NCBI GenBank assembly: GCA_902796515.1
Contig: CADBOZ010000136.1
Span: 1-48,245 of the forward strand
Length of the DNA stretch: 48,245 nucleotides
DNA from: an uncultured bacterium
Lineage (GTDB): Bacteria > Cyanobacteriota > Vampirovibrionia > Gastranaerophilales > Gastranaerophilaceae
Direction: 5' to 3'
Shown here: positions 7,096 through 16,604 of the stretch, in pieces
Layout of the letters: each line of letters starts with the position of its first letter
Position numbering within the stretch: the stretch's first letter is position 1
Notes under the pieces: model-generated
The model's database searches: none
Told to the model about the DNA's origin: nothing
Seen by the model: the letters and a program-made list of their open reading frames with translations, nothing else
Translations under genes and position numbers: made by a program

Positions 7096-9408
7096 ATGGA
7101 CACCAACACATATACAAAAATAATCAAAAATATAAATTTTGACCTTGCTCAAAAGATAAATTTATCAATAGCGGACGAACTCGGTTTTGTTTTGCTCGAT
7201 ATTCAAAATGATATTTATTTTGTCGGAATAGGTAAGAATTCCGACAAAATGAGAATTAGAGAGTATTTGCAAAACGTAGTAGGGAATAATATAAACTTCA
7301 TCCCGTTTGAGGAAAGGTTTGACCCCTTATTTGAATACTTCTGCGGTCAAATGAACGCTCGATTTGGTATTAATTATACACCTCGAAAAAAAACCGCCGC
7401 AAATAATTCAGATGATTTATCGGGTGATGATATAGGCGAAGATGACTTAAATATAACCGATGACGATTTATCTTTTGATATTCAAATTGATGAAGGCGAT
7501 GATTCTCAAGATATACTTGACGAAGGTGACAACGACATAAACGATAGCAACGAAGACTCATTTATGACATCGGATGACGACCAAAGTTCGCAAGATGATG
7601 AAGCGGATATGGAAATAAATACATCCAAAAATATACCGGCACAAGAAAAAAAGTCAGCCGATATTAATCAGGTCAAAGCACCGCAAACTAAAAAGCTCGG
7701 TGAAATCTTAATTGAAGAAAAATTAATTACTAAAGACCAGTTAAATATTGCACTCGCTGAAAGCAAAGCGCAAAAGTTACCTTTGGGTGCAACATTGGTT
7801 AAACTCGGCTATATAAAAATTAAAGACCTGAAAGAAGCTCTTGGAGCGCAGTTGGGTCTTGATTTTGCTACAAGCGAACAATTACAATCTTTGCCGATTG
7901 AAACCTCGGTATTCCCCGAAGACTTTATCAGGTTAAATAAAGTTATACCGTTAAGTATGTCCGATAAAAAGCTGGTTGTCGGCATGGTTAATCCGTCCGA
8001 TACAAAAGTAATAAACGAAATCGTATTTCAAACCGGATACAAACCCGAGGTTAAACTTGTAACACATGCTGAATTTGATAACTTTTTAACCACTTATTTC
8101 AGTAAAGATAAAGAAGAAACAGAAAATCTTTATAAACAAATTGAAGAAGATAATCAAATGCTCGATCAGAGCAATCTTCAGGAAGATGCCGCTAAAGAAA
8201 CAGAAGATTCAGATGGTACTGTTGCACAATTAGCACAAAAAATAATTTCAATGGCAGTCGAAAGACGTGCATCAGATATTCATATCGAACCCTTATCGGT
8301 AGGCTACAGGGTAAGATTCAGAATTGACGGTTCATTACATGAGATTTTAAAAGTACCCGCAAAAGTTGATAGTGCATTATTATCCAGATATAAAGTTCTT
8401 TCCAGAATGAATATCGCAGAACACAGACGCGCGCAGGACGGTTCATTTACAGTTAAATTTAACGGTCGTCCTCAGGATTTCCGTGTAAACACTCTTCCTG
8501 TTGCCGGTCGTGAAAAGATGGTTATTCGTGTACTTGCGCCGCAAATGGATTCGAAACAGGCAAAAGCAAATAAAATCGAAATTGTCGGAGCATCCGAAGA
8601 AGATATTAAGAAAATCAATTTCCTTGTATCCTGCCCGAACGGTATTGTACTGACATCAGGCCCTACAGGTTCAGGTAAAACGACTACATTGTACGCAATA
8701 TTAAGATACATAAACTCTGATGATGTGAACATTACAACAATTGAAGACCCTGTCGAAATTAAACTTGAAGGTATTAACCAATCATCGGTTAATACAAAGG
8801 CGGGCATTACTTTTGCAAATTCACTTCGTGCAATCCTAAGACAAGACCCTGATACTATATTAATCGGGGAAATTCGTGACTATGAAACGCTTGAAGTAGC
8901 AATCTCGGCTTCACTTACAGGTCACCTTGTATTATCAACAATCCACACAAATTCCGCAGCGGCAACAATTACGCGTTTAATTGAAATGGGTGCAAAAGAT
9001 TACCTTATTTCTTCAACATTAGCAGGCGTTGTTGCTCAACGTCTTGTAAAACGCTTGTGCCCGAATTGTAAAGAAGAATATTACCCGACCGAAGAAGAAG
9101 CAAAACAAATTTTAACCGATCCCGAAGAAATTCGAAAATTAACTCAAACAAAATTATATCGTCCTAAAGGTTGTTCAAGCTGCAGAAATACGGGATACCT
9201 CGGACGACTTGCGGTATTGGAAATAATGGTTTTAAATAATGACATCAGAAAAATGATTGCTCAACGCGCACATGATGTTGAAATTGAAGAATATGCGGTT
9301 AGTCATGGTATGAAAACCCTTAGAATGTCTTGCTTAAGACACATTCTTGACGGCGAAACATCAATTGAAGAACAAGTTAGAATATTAGGTTTGGCAGGCG
9401 ACGAATAA
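7096..9408 (+). CDS. Type II secretion/type IV pilus assembly ATPase (GspE/PilB)
   Basis: 770 residues, longer than the usual 500-600. An unrecognised N-terminal module (1-96) is joined by a very acidic Asp/Ser linker (about 104-175) to an MshEN/GspE N-terminal domain (about 198-335: LGEILIEEKLITKDQL). The ATPase follows: ASDIHIEP (392-399), Walker A GPTGSGKT (522-529), Asp box TTIEDPVE, Walker B ILIGEIRD (588-595), His box TGHLVLSTIHTN. A tetracysteine zinc motif has C655, C658, C693 and C696. It should power pseudopilus or pilus assembly at the inner membrane. It ends one base before gspF. Confidence 0.94.
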   Translation: MDTNTYTKIIKNINFDLAQKINLSIADELGFVLLDIQNDIYFVGIGKNSDKMRIREYLQNVVGNNINFIPFEERFDPLFEYFCGQMNARFGINYTPRKKTAANNSDDLSGDDIGEDDLNITDDDLSFDIQIDEGDDSQDILDEGDNDINDSNEDSFMTSDDDQSSQDDEADMEINTSKNIPAQEKKSADINQVKAPQTKKLGEILIEEKLITKDQLNIALAESKAQKLPLGATLVKLGYIKIKDLKEALGAQLGLDFATSEQLQSLPIETSVFPEDFIRLNKVIPLSMSDKKLVVGMVNPSDTKVINEIVFQTGYKPEVKLVTHAEFDNFLTTYFSKDKEETENLYKQIEEDNQMLDQSNLQEDAAKETEDSDGTVAQLAQKIISMAVERRASDIHIEPLSVGYRVRFRIDGSLHEILKVPAKVDSALLSRYKVLSRMNIAEHRRAQDGSFTVKFNGRPQDFRVNTLPVAGREKMVIRVLAPQMDSKQAKANKIEIVGASEEDIKKINFLVSCPNGIVLTSGPTGSGKTTTLYAILRYINSDDVNITTIEDPVEIKLEGINQSSVNTKAGITFANSLRAILRQDPDTILIGEIRDYETLEVAISASLTGHLVLSTIHTNSAAATITRLIEMGAKDYLISSTLAGVVAQRLVKRLCPNCKEEYYPTEEEAKQILTDPEEIRKLTQTKLYRPKGCSSCRNTGYLGRLAVLEIMVLNNDIRKMIAQRAHDVEIEEYAVSHGMKTLRMSCLRHILDGETSIEEQVRILGLAGDE

Positions 9409-9409
9409 T

Positions 9410-10630
9410 ATGAGTACTTATACATATAACGCTTTAAAAAATAATAAAATTCAAGTTTCAGGAAAAGTAGAAGCCCTGAGTCCGTCTGATGCCAGAAAGA
9501 AAATTCGCGAGATGGGTTTGGTGCCTACTCACGTTGTTGATGTAGGCAACGGTAAACAGGAAAAAAAATCCGACAGTAAACGTGTTGCAAAAACCGTAGG
9601 AGCCTTAAGTTTAAGAGAAAAAATAGATTTTACCTCAACTCTTGAAATATTAACTTCAACAGGTATACCCATTATTGAAGCGTTGTTATTCGTTGAACAA
9701 AATTCCGATTCAATGAAAATAAGAAAAATTACACAGGACTTTAGAAAGCAAATCATTGACGGTTCAACTCTGGGTGAAACACTGGAAAAATATCGTCATA
9801 TATTCGGAAAGGTATATATAGGTCTTGTTAAAGCAGGTGAAGATTCCGGGGAATTAGATAAAACCTTAAGCCGTATGCTTGAACTGTTAAAAAAACAGGA
9901 TAACGTTAAAGGTAAGGTTATCGGAGCGCTTATATATCCTTCGGTAGTTGTAATTCTTGCTTTTATTGCCATTCTTGTAATGTTAATATTTGTATTTCCT
10001 GCATTTGATGAAATGTTCAACAATCTGGGTAAACCGTTACCTCCGATTACTAAAGCTTGTATGAATATGGGCGTATTCATGAAGCAAAATTGGATTATTG
10101 TAGTAGCAGCACTTGTCATTATTCCGCTGGCTTGTTTTAAATTATACCAGAGAGATGATGTAAGACAGGTTATCGACAGAGTTGTTTTAAGATTACCTAT
10201 GCTGTCTGAAATGATGAGATTTTCGAACTTTTCAAACTTTATTGCGGTGTTGCAGGTTTCATATGAAGCAGGTATCCCGATTATCGATTGTCTTGCTCTG
10301 GCAAATTTAACAATGGACAACTTTGTTTTAAGAAACGCTATTAAAGACGTTGCCGCAAAAGTTCAACAAGGTACACACCTTTCTGTTGCGCTAAGGGCGG
10401 TCAGTCAGGTTCCGAATATGATGACATTTATGATTGCAACGGGTGAGCAATCCGGTCGTCTTGGCGATTCTTTGTTCCATTGCGGTTCGTTTATTGATAA
10501 AAAACTTGATGCTACGATTGATGCATTTACAAAGTTAATTGAACCTATGCTTATGATATTCATAGGCGGTATCGTCGGTCTTTTAGGTTTAGCGCTTTAC
10601 CTGCCGTTATTTCAGGCTTATCAAACATAA
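9410..10630 (+). CDS. Type II secretion/type IV pilus inner-membrane platform protein (GspF/PilC)
   Basis: 406 residues with the N-terminal TYTYNAL/GKVEALSPSDARKKI region. Two T2SSF repeats (about 72-196 and 270-395) carry the paired motifs GEDSGELD (143-150) and GEQSGRLGD. Three hydrophobic segments lie near 172-197, 226-245 and 378-403. It is the membrane anchor on which the GspE/PilB ATPase acts. It is the last gene of the block; no pilin, prepilin peptidase or PilMNO gene follows. Confidence 0.94.
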   Translation: MSTYTYNALKNNKIQVSGKVEALSPSDARKKIREMGLVPTHVVDVGNGKQEKKSDSKRVAKTVGALSLREKIDFTSTLEILTSTGIPIIEALLFVEQNSDSMKIRKITQDFRKQIIDGSTLGETLEKYRHIFGKVYIGLVKAGEDSGELDKTLSRMLELLKKQDNVKGKVIGALIYPSVVVILAFIAILVMLIFVFPAFDEMFNNLGKPLPPITKACMNMGVFMKQNWIIVVAALVIIPLACFKLYQRDDVRQVIDRVVLRLPMLSEMMRFSNFSNFIAVLQVSYEAGIPIIDCLALANLTMDNFVLRNAIKDVAAKVQQGTHLSVALRAVSQVPNMMTFMIATGEQSGRLGDSLFHCGSFIDKKLDATIDAFTKLIEPMLMIFIGGIVGLLGLALYLPLFQAYQT

Positions 10631-10816
10631 AGAAAAACTTGAATTTATGTTGCTGCGCCATTATAAAGCCGGTATAAGATTGTTAAACTTTTAGCATGTA
10701 TATAAAATGGTTTAAAAAAGATTAACCAAGCTTTAGATAAATTAATTTGCCGGTTTTAAATATAAATAAAAAGTTCAAGAAATAACATTGATTTTGTCAG
10801 TCAATTTATTGCATTA
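10631..10816. other. AT-rich spacer without a gene
   Basis: The spacer between gspF and the convergent hairpin holds no ORF of useful size, and I recognise no structured RNA. It contains two GCCGG direct copies in AT-rich DNA of unclear meaning. Confidence 0.5.
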
Positions 10817-10852
10817 AAACAGCCTCCTTGTAATAAAACAATGAGGCTGTTT
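10817..10852 (-). terminator. Hairpin between gspF and the SPFH operon
   Basis: A 10-bp inverted repeat AAACAGCCTC / GAGGCTGTTT (10817-10826 with 10843-10852) with a 16-base loop. Read on the minus strand the stem ends in TTTT, so it mainly fits as terminator of the SPFH operon, 20 bases past its stop. It may also slow plus-strand transcripts from gspF. Confidence 0.6.
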
Positions 10853-10872
10853 AAAAGTTAAATCATTTATTG

Positions 10873-11670
10873 CTATTTAGCGGCTTTTGTTGCCATATTA
10901 ACAAATGGCATAGAGTTTCCGAACATATATTCCGGCAATTTACCGTCCCATTTCTGAACCGCTTCATATTCAACAAGTGCTTTATTCTGCGTAAGTGCCG
11001 TAGCTCTAATCTTCATTGATTTTGCCTCAGCCTCTGCAGAGATTAGCTTTTGCTTTGCTTCTTCTTCTATTTGAACAGTCTTATTTTTTGCTTTTAAGGC
11101 TTCTTGTTCCGCTGTTACTTTAGATTCAATAGCCTTTTCAAATACTTCGGAATAATTTATATCAATAATTTGAAACGACGTTACATTTATATATCTGTCT
11201 TTTAGCTGGTTTTGAAGTTTTGATAAAATTTCATAAGTGGCATTTGCTCTGTTCGCAACCAGGTCTTGAGCATTCCATTTACCTATGACATCTTTAATAT
11301 TTCCTTCAATTGCAGGCAAAAGGATTGTTTCAACGTAATTAGAACCGACTTCCCTGTACATTTTATGAACATTTTCGGGCTGCAAATTGTAGTTTGTAAC
11401 ATATTTTATTTTTGCCTGCTGGATATCTTTCGTATAAACTTCTGTTGCAGTTTCCCACTTTTGCGTTTTTACATCCATAGCTTTAATTTTAGATATAAAA
11501 GGAGTGACAAAATGAATTCCTTCAGAGTAGCTTTTAGGAGAAACCTTTCCCAATGTAACTTTTACCCCGCGTTCACCGACACCTACTATTGCTATCGGAT
11601 TACACCATACAATAAATATAATGAGCAAAATTCCGATTGCTATTGCCATAGCTGATTTTTCGTTATTCAT
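10873..11670 (-). CDS. SPFH/prohibitin-family membrane protein
   Basis: 265 residues. A single N-terminal membrane helix (about 8-27) is followed by the band-7 domain (VGVGERGVKVTLGKV, EGIHFVTPFI, VDVKTQ-like MDVKTQKWE) and a charged coiled-coil region rich in Ala, Glu and Lys (about 180-235). The family forms large membrane-bound rings and often regulates proteases or membrane domains; the specific role here is unknown. AAGGGG lies 6-7 bases before the ATG. The gene lies 9 bases downstream of the 63-residue membrane protein, so they form a two-gene operon. Confidence 0.88.
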   Translation of the reverse strand: MNNEKSAMAIAIGILLIIFIVWCNPIAIVGVGERGVKVTLGKVSPKSYSEGIHFVTPFISKIKAMDVKTQKWETATEVYTKDIQQAKIKYVTNYNLQPENVHKMYREVGSNYVETILLPAIEGNIKDVIGKWNAQDLVANRANATYEILSKLQNQLKDRYINVTSFQIIDINYSEVFEKAIESKVTAEQEALKAKNKTVQIEEEAKQKLISAEAEAKSMKIRATALTQNKALVEYEAVQKWDGKLPEYMFGNSMPFVNMATKAAK

Positions 11671-11679
11671 AAATACCCC

Positions 11680-11871
11680 TTAAATCAAACCTATTATTGC
11701 AAGTACAGTATAAACTACAACAATAAAAACTGCAAAAATTAAACAAAAATTAAGAATTTGTTTTCCGTAAACCTTATATAAATTTACACCCATAATAAGC
11801 CCTACACTTGCAAGCACTACATTTACGGCAATTGCCATTGCAATTAAAATAAATAAAATTCTTATAGCCAT
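11680..11871 (-). CDS. Small two-helix membrane protein paired with SPFH protein
   Basis: 63 residues made almost only of two hydrophobic helices (about 4-26 and 40-62) with a short polar loop VNLYKVYGKQ. GAGGAAAT just before the ATG gives a clear ribosome binding site. It is 9 bases upstream of the SPFH gene and is likely its membrane partner, though I know no family for it. The start lies in a divergent spacer shared with ilvA. Confidence 0.72.
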   Translation of the reverse strand: MAIRILFILIAMAIAVNVVLASVGLIMGVNLYKVYGKQILNFCLIFAVFIVVVYTVLAIIGLI

Positions 11872-11893
11872 ATTTCCTCTTTTTTATATATAC

Positions 11894-11899
11894 TATAAT
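11894..11899 (+). promoter_or_regulatory. -10 box of ilvA
   Basis: TATAAT about 52 bases upstream of the ilvA ATG, in the 80-base divergent spacer. The leader is about 45 bases and carries GAGGAA as the ribosome binding site, which contrasts with the leaderless starts elsewhere in the window. AT-rich boxes on the other strand overlap it. Confidence 0.5.
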
Positions 11900-11951
11900 A
11901 TATGAACTGATAGTAGCATCGTATTATTAAATTAATTTATGTGAGGAATAA

Positions 11952-13163
11952 ATGAGCATTTTATCTCTGGAAAAAATTTATGACGCAAAAAAAGTTTTAA
12001 GCGAAGTTGCAAGAAAGACAAATCTTGTGGATTCAAAAACTTTAAGCGGTAAAAATAAAATTTATCTTAAAGCTGAAAATCTGCAATTAACAGGTTCTTT
12101 TAAATTAAGAGGAGCATATTATAAAATTGCAAAATTAAACGAAGAAGAAAAGAAAAAAGGTATTATAGCTTGTTCGGCGGGAAATCATGCTCAAGGAGTA
12201 GCACTTGCGGCTCAAAAAAACAACATTAAAGCAACAATATTCATACCTGCAACAGCTCCCATTTCAAAAGTCGAAGCAACAAGAAGCTATGGCGCTGAAA
12301 TAAGACTCATTGACGGAGTGTATGATGATGCGTACAGAGAAGCTATAAAATTTCAGCAGGAAACAGGCGGCATTTTTATTCATCCGTTTGATGATATAGA
12401 TGTTATAGCAGGACAAGGCACTATTGCGCTTGAAATAGTTGAGCAGCTTCCGGAGGTTAATGCGGTAGTTGTCCCAATCGGCGGAGGCGGATTAATATCA
12501 GGTGTAGCCGCAACTATTAAACAAATTAATCCTTCTTGCAAAGTTTACGGCGTTCAGGCAACGGGCGCAAGCTCAATGTATGAATCAATAAAAGAAGAAA
12601 AAAGAATTGAACTTGAACATGTAAACACATTTGCCGACGGTACGGCAGTTAAACTCCCCGGAGAATTAACTTATCAGTTCTGTAAGGAATATGTTGATGA
12701 AATAGTAACCGTTTCGGATGATGAAATTGCAAGTGCCGTTTTAACTTTAATGGAAAAAGAAAAAGTTGTAGCGGAGGGCTCCGGAGCATTGCCGGTTGCA
12801 GCGATTATGTTTGATAAAATACCCCTTGAAAACAAAAATATAGTATGTCTTGTTTCGGGCGGAAATATTGATGTAAATATTTTATCAAGAGTTATCAACA
12901 GAGCATTGTTAAAGACGGGAAGAATTTCAAACCTGACAATTGAATTACTCGACAAGCCGGGACAATTAAGAGATGTAAGTACAATTATTGCTTCCCTCGG
13001 TGCAAATGTTATTCGTGTTCGCCACAATCAAGGCGGAGAAGGAACGGATATTAACGATTGCTACTTAAAAATCTCCATGGAAACAAGAAATTTTGAACAT
13101 TTTGAAAAAGTAAGACGGGCGCTTATTGACAAAGGATATAAAATTTTATCATCAGTACAATAG
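11952..13163 (+). CDS. ilvA: Threonine ammonia-lyase (threonine dehydratase) with C-terminal ACT domain
   Basis: 403 residues. The PLP-binding lysine is K51 in TGSFKLRGAY. The substrate loop SAGNHAQGVALAA and phosphate loop GGGGLISG are typical of fold-type II PLP enzymes. A single ACT domain fills the C-terminus (about 325-400). The enzyme converts threonine to 2-oxobutanoate and ammonia through an enamine intermediate. The length with one ACT domain fits the shorter, often catabolic class rather than the two-ACT IlvA of E. coli. ridA follows after 15 bases; it hydrolyses the reactive enamine/imine product, so the pair is a functional unit. Confidence 0.94.
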   Translation: MSILSLEKIYDAKKVLSEVARKTNLVDSKTLSGKNKIYLKAENLQLTGSFKLRGAYYKIAKLNEEEKKKGIIACSAGNHAQGVALAAQKNNIKATIFIPATAPISKVEATRSYGAEIRLIDGVYDDAYREAIKFQQETGGIFIHPFDDIDVIAGQGTIALEIVEQLPEVNAVVVPIGGGGLISGVAATIKQINPSCKVYGVQATGASSMYESIKEEKRIELEHVNTFADGTAVKLPGELTYQFCKEYVDEIVTVSDDEIASAVLTLMEKEKVVAEGSGALPVAAIMFDKIPLENKNIVCLVSGGNIDVNILSRVINRALLKTGRISNLTIELLDKPGQLRDVSTIIASLGANVIRVRHNQGGEGTDINDCYLKISMETRNFEHFEKVRRALIDKGYKILSSVQ

Positions 13164-13178
13164 CAAAAAGGAAATATT

Positions 13179-13556
13179 ATGAAAAAAACAATATACACTT
13201 CATCGGCACCGGAACCTGTAGGCCCTTACAGTCAAGCAATTCAAACCGATAAATATCTTTATTGTTCGGGGCAAATCGCAATCAATCCCGCCAATAATAA
13301 ATATATTAATTCAACAATAGAAGAAGAAACTTATCAGGTTGTAAAAAATATTGAAGCGGTACTATCCAAAGCGGGATATACTTTTGAAAATGTCATTAAA
13401 ACAACCTGCTTCTTATCCGATATGAACAATTTTTCGAAATTTAATGAAATCTATTCAAAATATTTTACATCATCTCCGGCACGCTCTTGCGTTGAAGCAA
13501 AGCTTCCGAAGGGAGCACAGGTAGAAATTGAAGTTATTGCATATAAAGAAGATTAA
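13179..13556 (+). CDS. ridA: 2-iminobutanoate/2-iminopropanoate deaminase RidA
   Basis: 125 residues, the standard YjgF/YER057c/UK114 length. It has the N-terminal APEPVGPYSQAI, YCSGQIAINP, KTTCFLSDMNNF, and the active-site region SPARSCVEAKLPKGAQVEIE with the conserved Arg and Glu. RidA forms trimers and speeds hydrolysis of enamine/imine intermediates made by PLP dehydratases. Its place directly after ilvA supports this role. Its last four bases overlap the convergent end of the GT-C protein gene. Confidence 0.95.
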   Translation: MKKTIYTSSAPEPVGPYSQAIQTDKYLYCSGQIAINPANNKYINSTIEEETYQVVKNIEAVLSKAGYTFENVIKTTCFLSDMNNFSKFNEIYSKYFTSSPARSCVEAKLPKGAQVEIEVIAYKED

Positions 13557-15340
13557 TTATATTCACCCTTTAAAAATATGCCCAGATGCGTTTTGAAGAG
13601 TTCTATTTTATCGGCTTTGTTTATGGCTTCATCCTTTAAATAAAGATTTAAAATATACGCTGCAAAAGGCGGATTGTTTTCTTCAAGAGGGTTGATGTCT
13701 TCTATGCCTTTATTTACGGGCAAATATATAATTTTTGTATTTTTATTATTCAATATATTTTCAAATTTTTTGTATCCCTTGACCGTATCTGATGCATATA
13801 TAATATTATTTTTACTGATATCTATATCATGCTTTATATATTCAAAATAGAGGTTATGATTGCAAAACAGATTTTGTTTATTTAATCTTGAATTCAGACC
13901 GAAAACAAATAGGATTAAAAATGATATTATAAAATTGTATTTTGTCTTAAAATCCTGAACTATAAATAAGCATACAACGGAAAGATACATAGGGTAAACA
14001 ATATAAAAATACCTGTATAAAAATATCGGTTTTACAACATATGAAAAAATAATTGAAGCAAAAAACACAAATACAATAGCAAATATATTGTATTTTAAAA
14101 ATATTTTATTCTTTCTTTTTCTTAAAAAACAATACAAAAGCGCAGTTCCGATTATAAATAAAATAAATACAGTACCACTTCCGGCAAGTGTTTTAAATAC
14201 AAGTTCAAAATCACCTCTAAGAGGCGGTTTTAGCCATGAATTAAAGTCCGAAGTTAAACCTTGAATTTTATAAATTATCAAAGGGATATAAAAAAGGAAG
14301 GAAATAAAATTTACCGCCAAGAACGATTTTATTCTTTTTTTTGATAAATAAAATATTCCGAATATAAAATTATACAAAAATAAAAAAGCGCCGTAATAAT
14401 GAGTGTAAAGCATCGCAAGTGTTGAAATAAAATAAAATATTCTGTTTTTCTTTTTAAAATCAAATAAAAAAACCGAACACAAAACACTTAGCAGCATAAG
14501 CAGCATATAGCATCTTATTTCCTGAGAAAAATAAATTAAAATAATATTAATTGAAACAAGGAAAAGTCCTGCCGTTGCACACTTATCAGAAACATTTTTC
14601 TTTAAATATATAAAAAACACAAAGCAGAATAAAAGCCCTAAAATTACGGATAAAAACCTAAAAAATAATTCATTTGCAAAAAACATCCTCCATATTTTAA
14701 ATAAAATAAAATACAAAGGAGGATTTCCGGGGTCATTAAACAGACTTACAACGGGAGAAAATTTATCGGTTACAACTATAGAATAAACCTCATCATCCCA
14801 AAACGGAATACCGTTGAGTGAAGAAATTCTTAATATAAACGCCAAAAGGAATATAACTGCGGGCATAATTTTAGTACTAAAATTAAAACCGTATCTTGAT
14901 AAATAAAACACAAGAAAAATATAAGATAAAATATAGAAATAGGGATTATAAAATAAAGAAAGGAAAAATACGGTAAAATAAGAAATAATATCCCTTGAAT
15001 TATCCGTAATTATTTCATTTTGAGGCTGAAAAAAGCTCATTTCGTTTCCGTTGTACAAAATTATTTTTTCAACGTTCTCAGGATTATTTAGAGTGATTTT
15101 ATTTATTTTAAAGTTATAGACAGGACTAATCAGGTAATGACCTTTATCTATTTTTAAAATCTTATTTATTTTACTTGTATTAAACAAGACTTCAGGTGCC
15201 ATATCATTTTTTAAAGTTAAATCAATACTTATATCTTTATATATTCCGCCAAAATAAGGAACGGAAATTCTTTTCATATTCAAAAAGAAAGATAAAAAAA
15301 TGCTTATAAAAAACAATGCCGCAATTATAGTTTTTTTCAT
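13553..15340 (-). CDS. Polytopic GT-C/GT39-like glycosyltransferase
   Basis: 595 residues. One N-terminal helix (about 4-20) and an extracytoplasmic segment (about 22-118) precede many membrane helices. WDDEVYSI (181-188) after the second helix and NDPGNPPLY (202-210) are the hallmark acidic motif and PPLY motif of lipid-linked-sugar glycosyltransferases (GT39/ArnT/RgtA-like). It probably transfers a sugar from a polyprenyl carrier to a periplasmic acceptor; substrate unknown. Its ATG overlaps the TGA of the protease gene upstream (ATGA), so it is co-translated with it. Confidence 0.75.
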   Translation of the reverse strand: MKKTIIAALFFISIFLSFFLNMKRISVPYFGGIYKDISIDLTLKNDMAPEVLFNTSKINKILKIDKGHYLISPVYNFKINKITLNNPENVEKIILYNGNEMSFFQPQNEIITDNSRDIISYFTVFFLSLFYNPYFYILSYIFLVFYLSRYGFNFSTKIMPAVIFLLAFILRISSLNGIPFWDDEVYSIVVTDKFSPVVSLFNDPGNPPLYFILFKIWRMFFANELFFRFLSVILGLLFCFVFFIYLKKNVSDKCATAGLFLVSINIILIYFSQEIRCYMLLMLLSVLCSVFLFDFKKKNRIFYFISTLAMLYTHYYGAFLFLYNFIFGIFYLSKKRIKSFLAVNFISFLFYIPLIIYKIQGLTSDFNSWLKPPLRGDFELVFKTLAGSGTVFILFIIGTALLYCFLRKRKNKIFLKYNIFAIVFVFFASIIFSYVVKPIFLYRYFYIVYPMYLSVVCLFIVQDFKTKYNFIISFLILFVFGLNSRLNKQNLFCNHNLYFEYIKHDIDISKNNIIYASDTVKGYKKFENILNNKNTKIIYLPVNKGIEDINPLEENNPPFAAYILNLYLKDEAINKADKIELFKTHLGIFLKGEYN

Positions 15341-16599
15341 AACTTACCCGATAATTCTTTTTCAAGATACTGTCTTGCAAACATTAATTGCGGATCAATA
15401 TTATTTATAAAATCCATATGTGAAAAATTGACCGTATAATCAGGTTTTATACCTTTATTATTAATATCCTGACCTTTTGGTGTTATGTATTTTGCAATAG
15501 TTAAATTCATTCCCGATTGATTTGGAAGAGAAAATACTTTTTGAACAAGTCCTTTACCGAAGGTTTTTGTTCCGACAAGAACCGCCCTTGAATTGTCATG
15601 AAGCGCGGAAGATAATATTTCCGATGCGGAGGCGGAATTTTCATCAATCAATACAACAAGCGGATTTGAATATATATAACCGTCATTTTCAACATTATAT
15701 ACATTTTTCTTTCCTTGTCTTGCAATAACGTTAACAATCCTTGTGCCGTTTTTCATAAAAAGGCTTGATATAGCTATTGCATTTTGAAACAATCCACCCG
15801 AATTACCTCTTAAATCAAGAATTAAAGCTTTTGAATCTTTTAACCTGTTCAGGGCAATAATAAATTCTTTTGCGGTATTTAGCCCGATAAAACTTGAAAT
15901 TCTGATATAACCTATATCATCAAATTTTTTAATATCTATTGTTTTAATTTTTATTTCTTCTCTTTTTACGGTTTTGGTTAATTTTTCACTGCCTCTCAAT
16001 ACTTCAAGGCAAATACTTTCATTAATATCACCCCTTATTAATCTTGCAACATGGTAAACAGATGCACCGTTAACATCTTCATCGTTTACTTTGATTAATA
16101 TATCCCCCGCCCTGATACCTGAATTATATGCGGGCGCATTTTCAAGCACGTTTATAATATATATTTTTCCTGAAATTGAAGCAATATTTATTCCGATTCC
16201 GTATAATTTTGAATTTATGGCACTGTTTTGAAGCGAGAATTCGTCTTTTGTCATAAATTTTGAATACGAATCATCAAGCGAAGCAAGCATGGAATTTATT
16301 GCAACAGCAGCATCTTCTTCGGTTTTAATCCTGTGTGCATAATGCTTTTTCCACCTGTTCCAATTTTGTTTATTTAAGTCGTTGTTATAATAATTATTTT
16401 TTATAATATTCCATGAATTTAAGAATAATTCTTCCGGCGGAACATTTCTTTCATCAATAAGATTAACTTCGGCAACATTGTTAATTCTGTTTGTCTGACG
16501 GATTTTATATGTATTATGATTAATTCCGAATAGCACAATAATGCTTAAAAAAAGCAACAAAAACTGTTTTATTTTACGCATATCCAAAAAATTTTTCAT
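15337..16599 (-). CDS. C-terminal processing peptidase (S41A, CtpA/Prc family)
   Basis: 420 residues. It has an N-terminal membrane anchor/signal (about 10-27), a helical N-domain, and a PDZ domain (about 133-205: YGIGINIA, PAYNSGIRAGDILIKVND). The S41 protease domain has LILDLRGNSGG (about 259-269), NSASASEIL with the likely nucleophile S324, and the general-base K349 in GTKTFGKG, the 25-residue Ser-Lys spacing of this family. It cleaves C-termini of envelope proteins. It lies 5 bases after the response regulator gene and overlaps the GT-C gene. Confidence 0.93.
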   Translation of the reverse strand: MKNFLDMRKIKQFLLLFLSIIVLFGINHNTYKIRQTNRINNVAEVNLIDERNVPPEELFLNSWNIIKNNYYNNDLNKQNWNRWKKHYAHRIKTEEDAAVAINSMLASLDDSYSKFMTKDEFSLQNSAINSKLYGIGINIASISGKIYIINVLENAPAYNSGIRAGDILIKVNDEDVNGASVYHVARLIRGDINESICLEVLRGSEKLTKTVKREEIKIKTIDIKKFDDIGYIRISSFIGLNTAKEFIIALNRLKDSKALILDLRGNSGGLFQNAIAISSLFMKNGTRIVNVIARQGKKNVYNVENDGYIYSNPLVVLIDENSASASEILSSALHDNSRAVLVGTKTFGKGLVQKVFSLPNQSGMNLTIAKYITPKGQDINNKGIKPDYTVNFSHMDFINNIDPQLMFARQYLEKELSGKL

Positions 16600-16604
16600 A
16601 TTTG

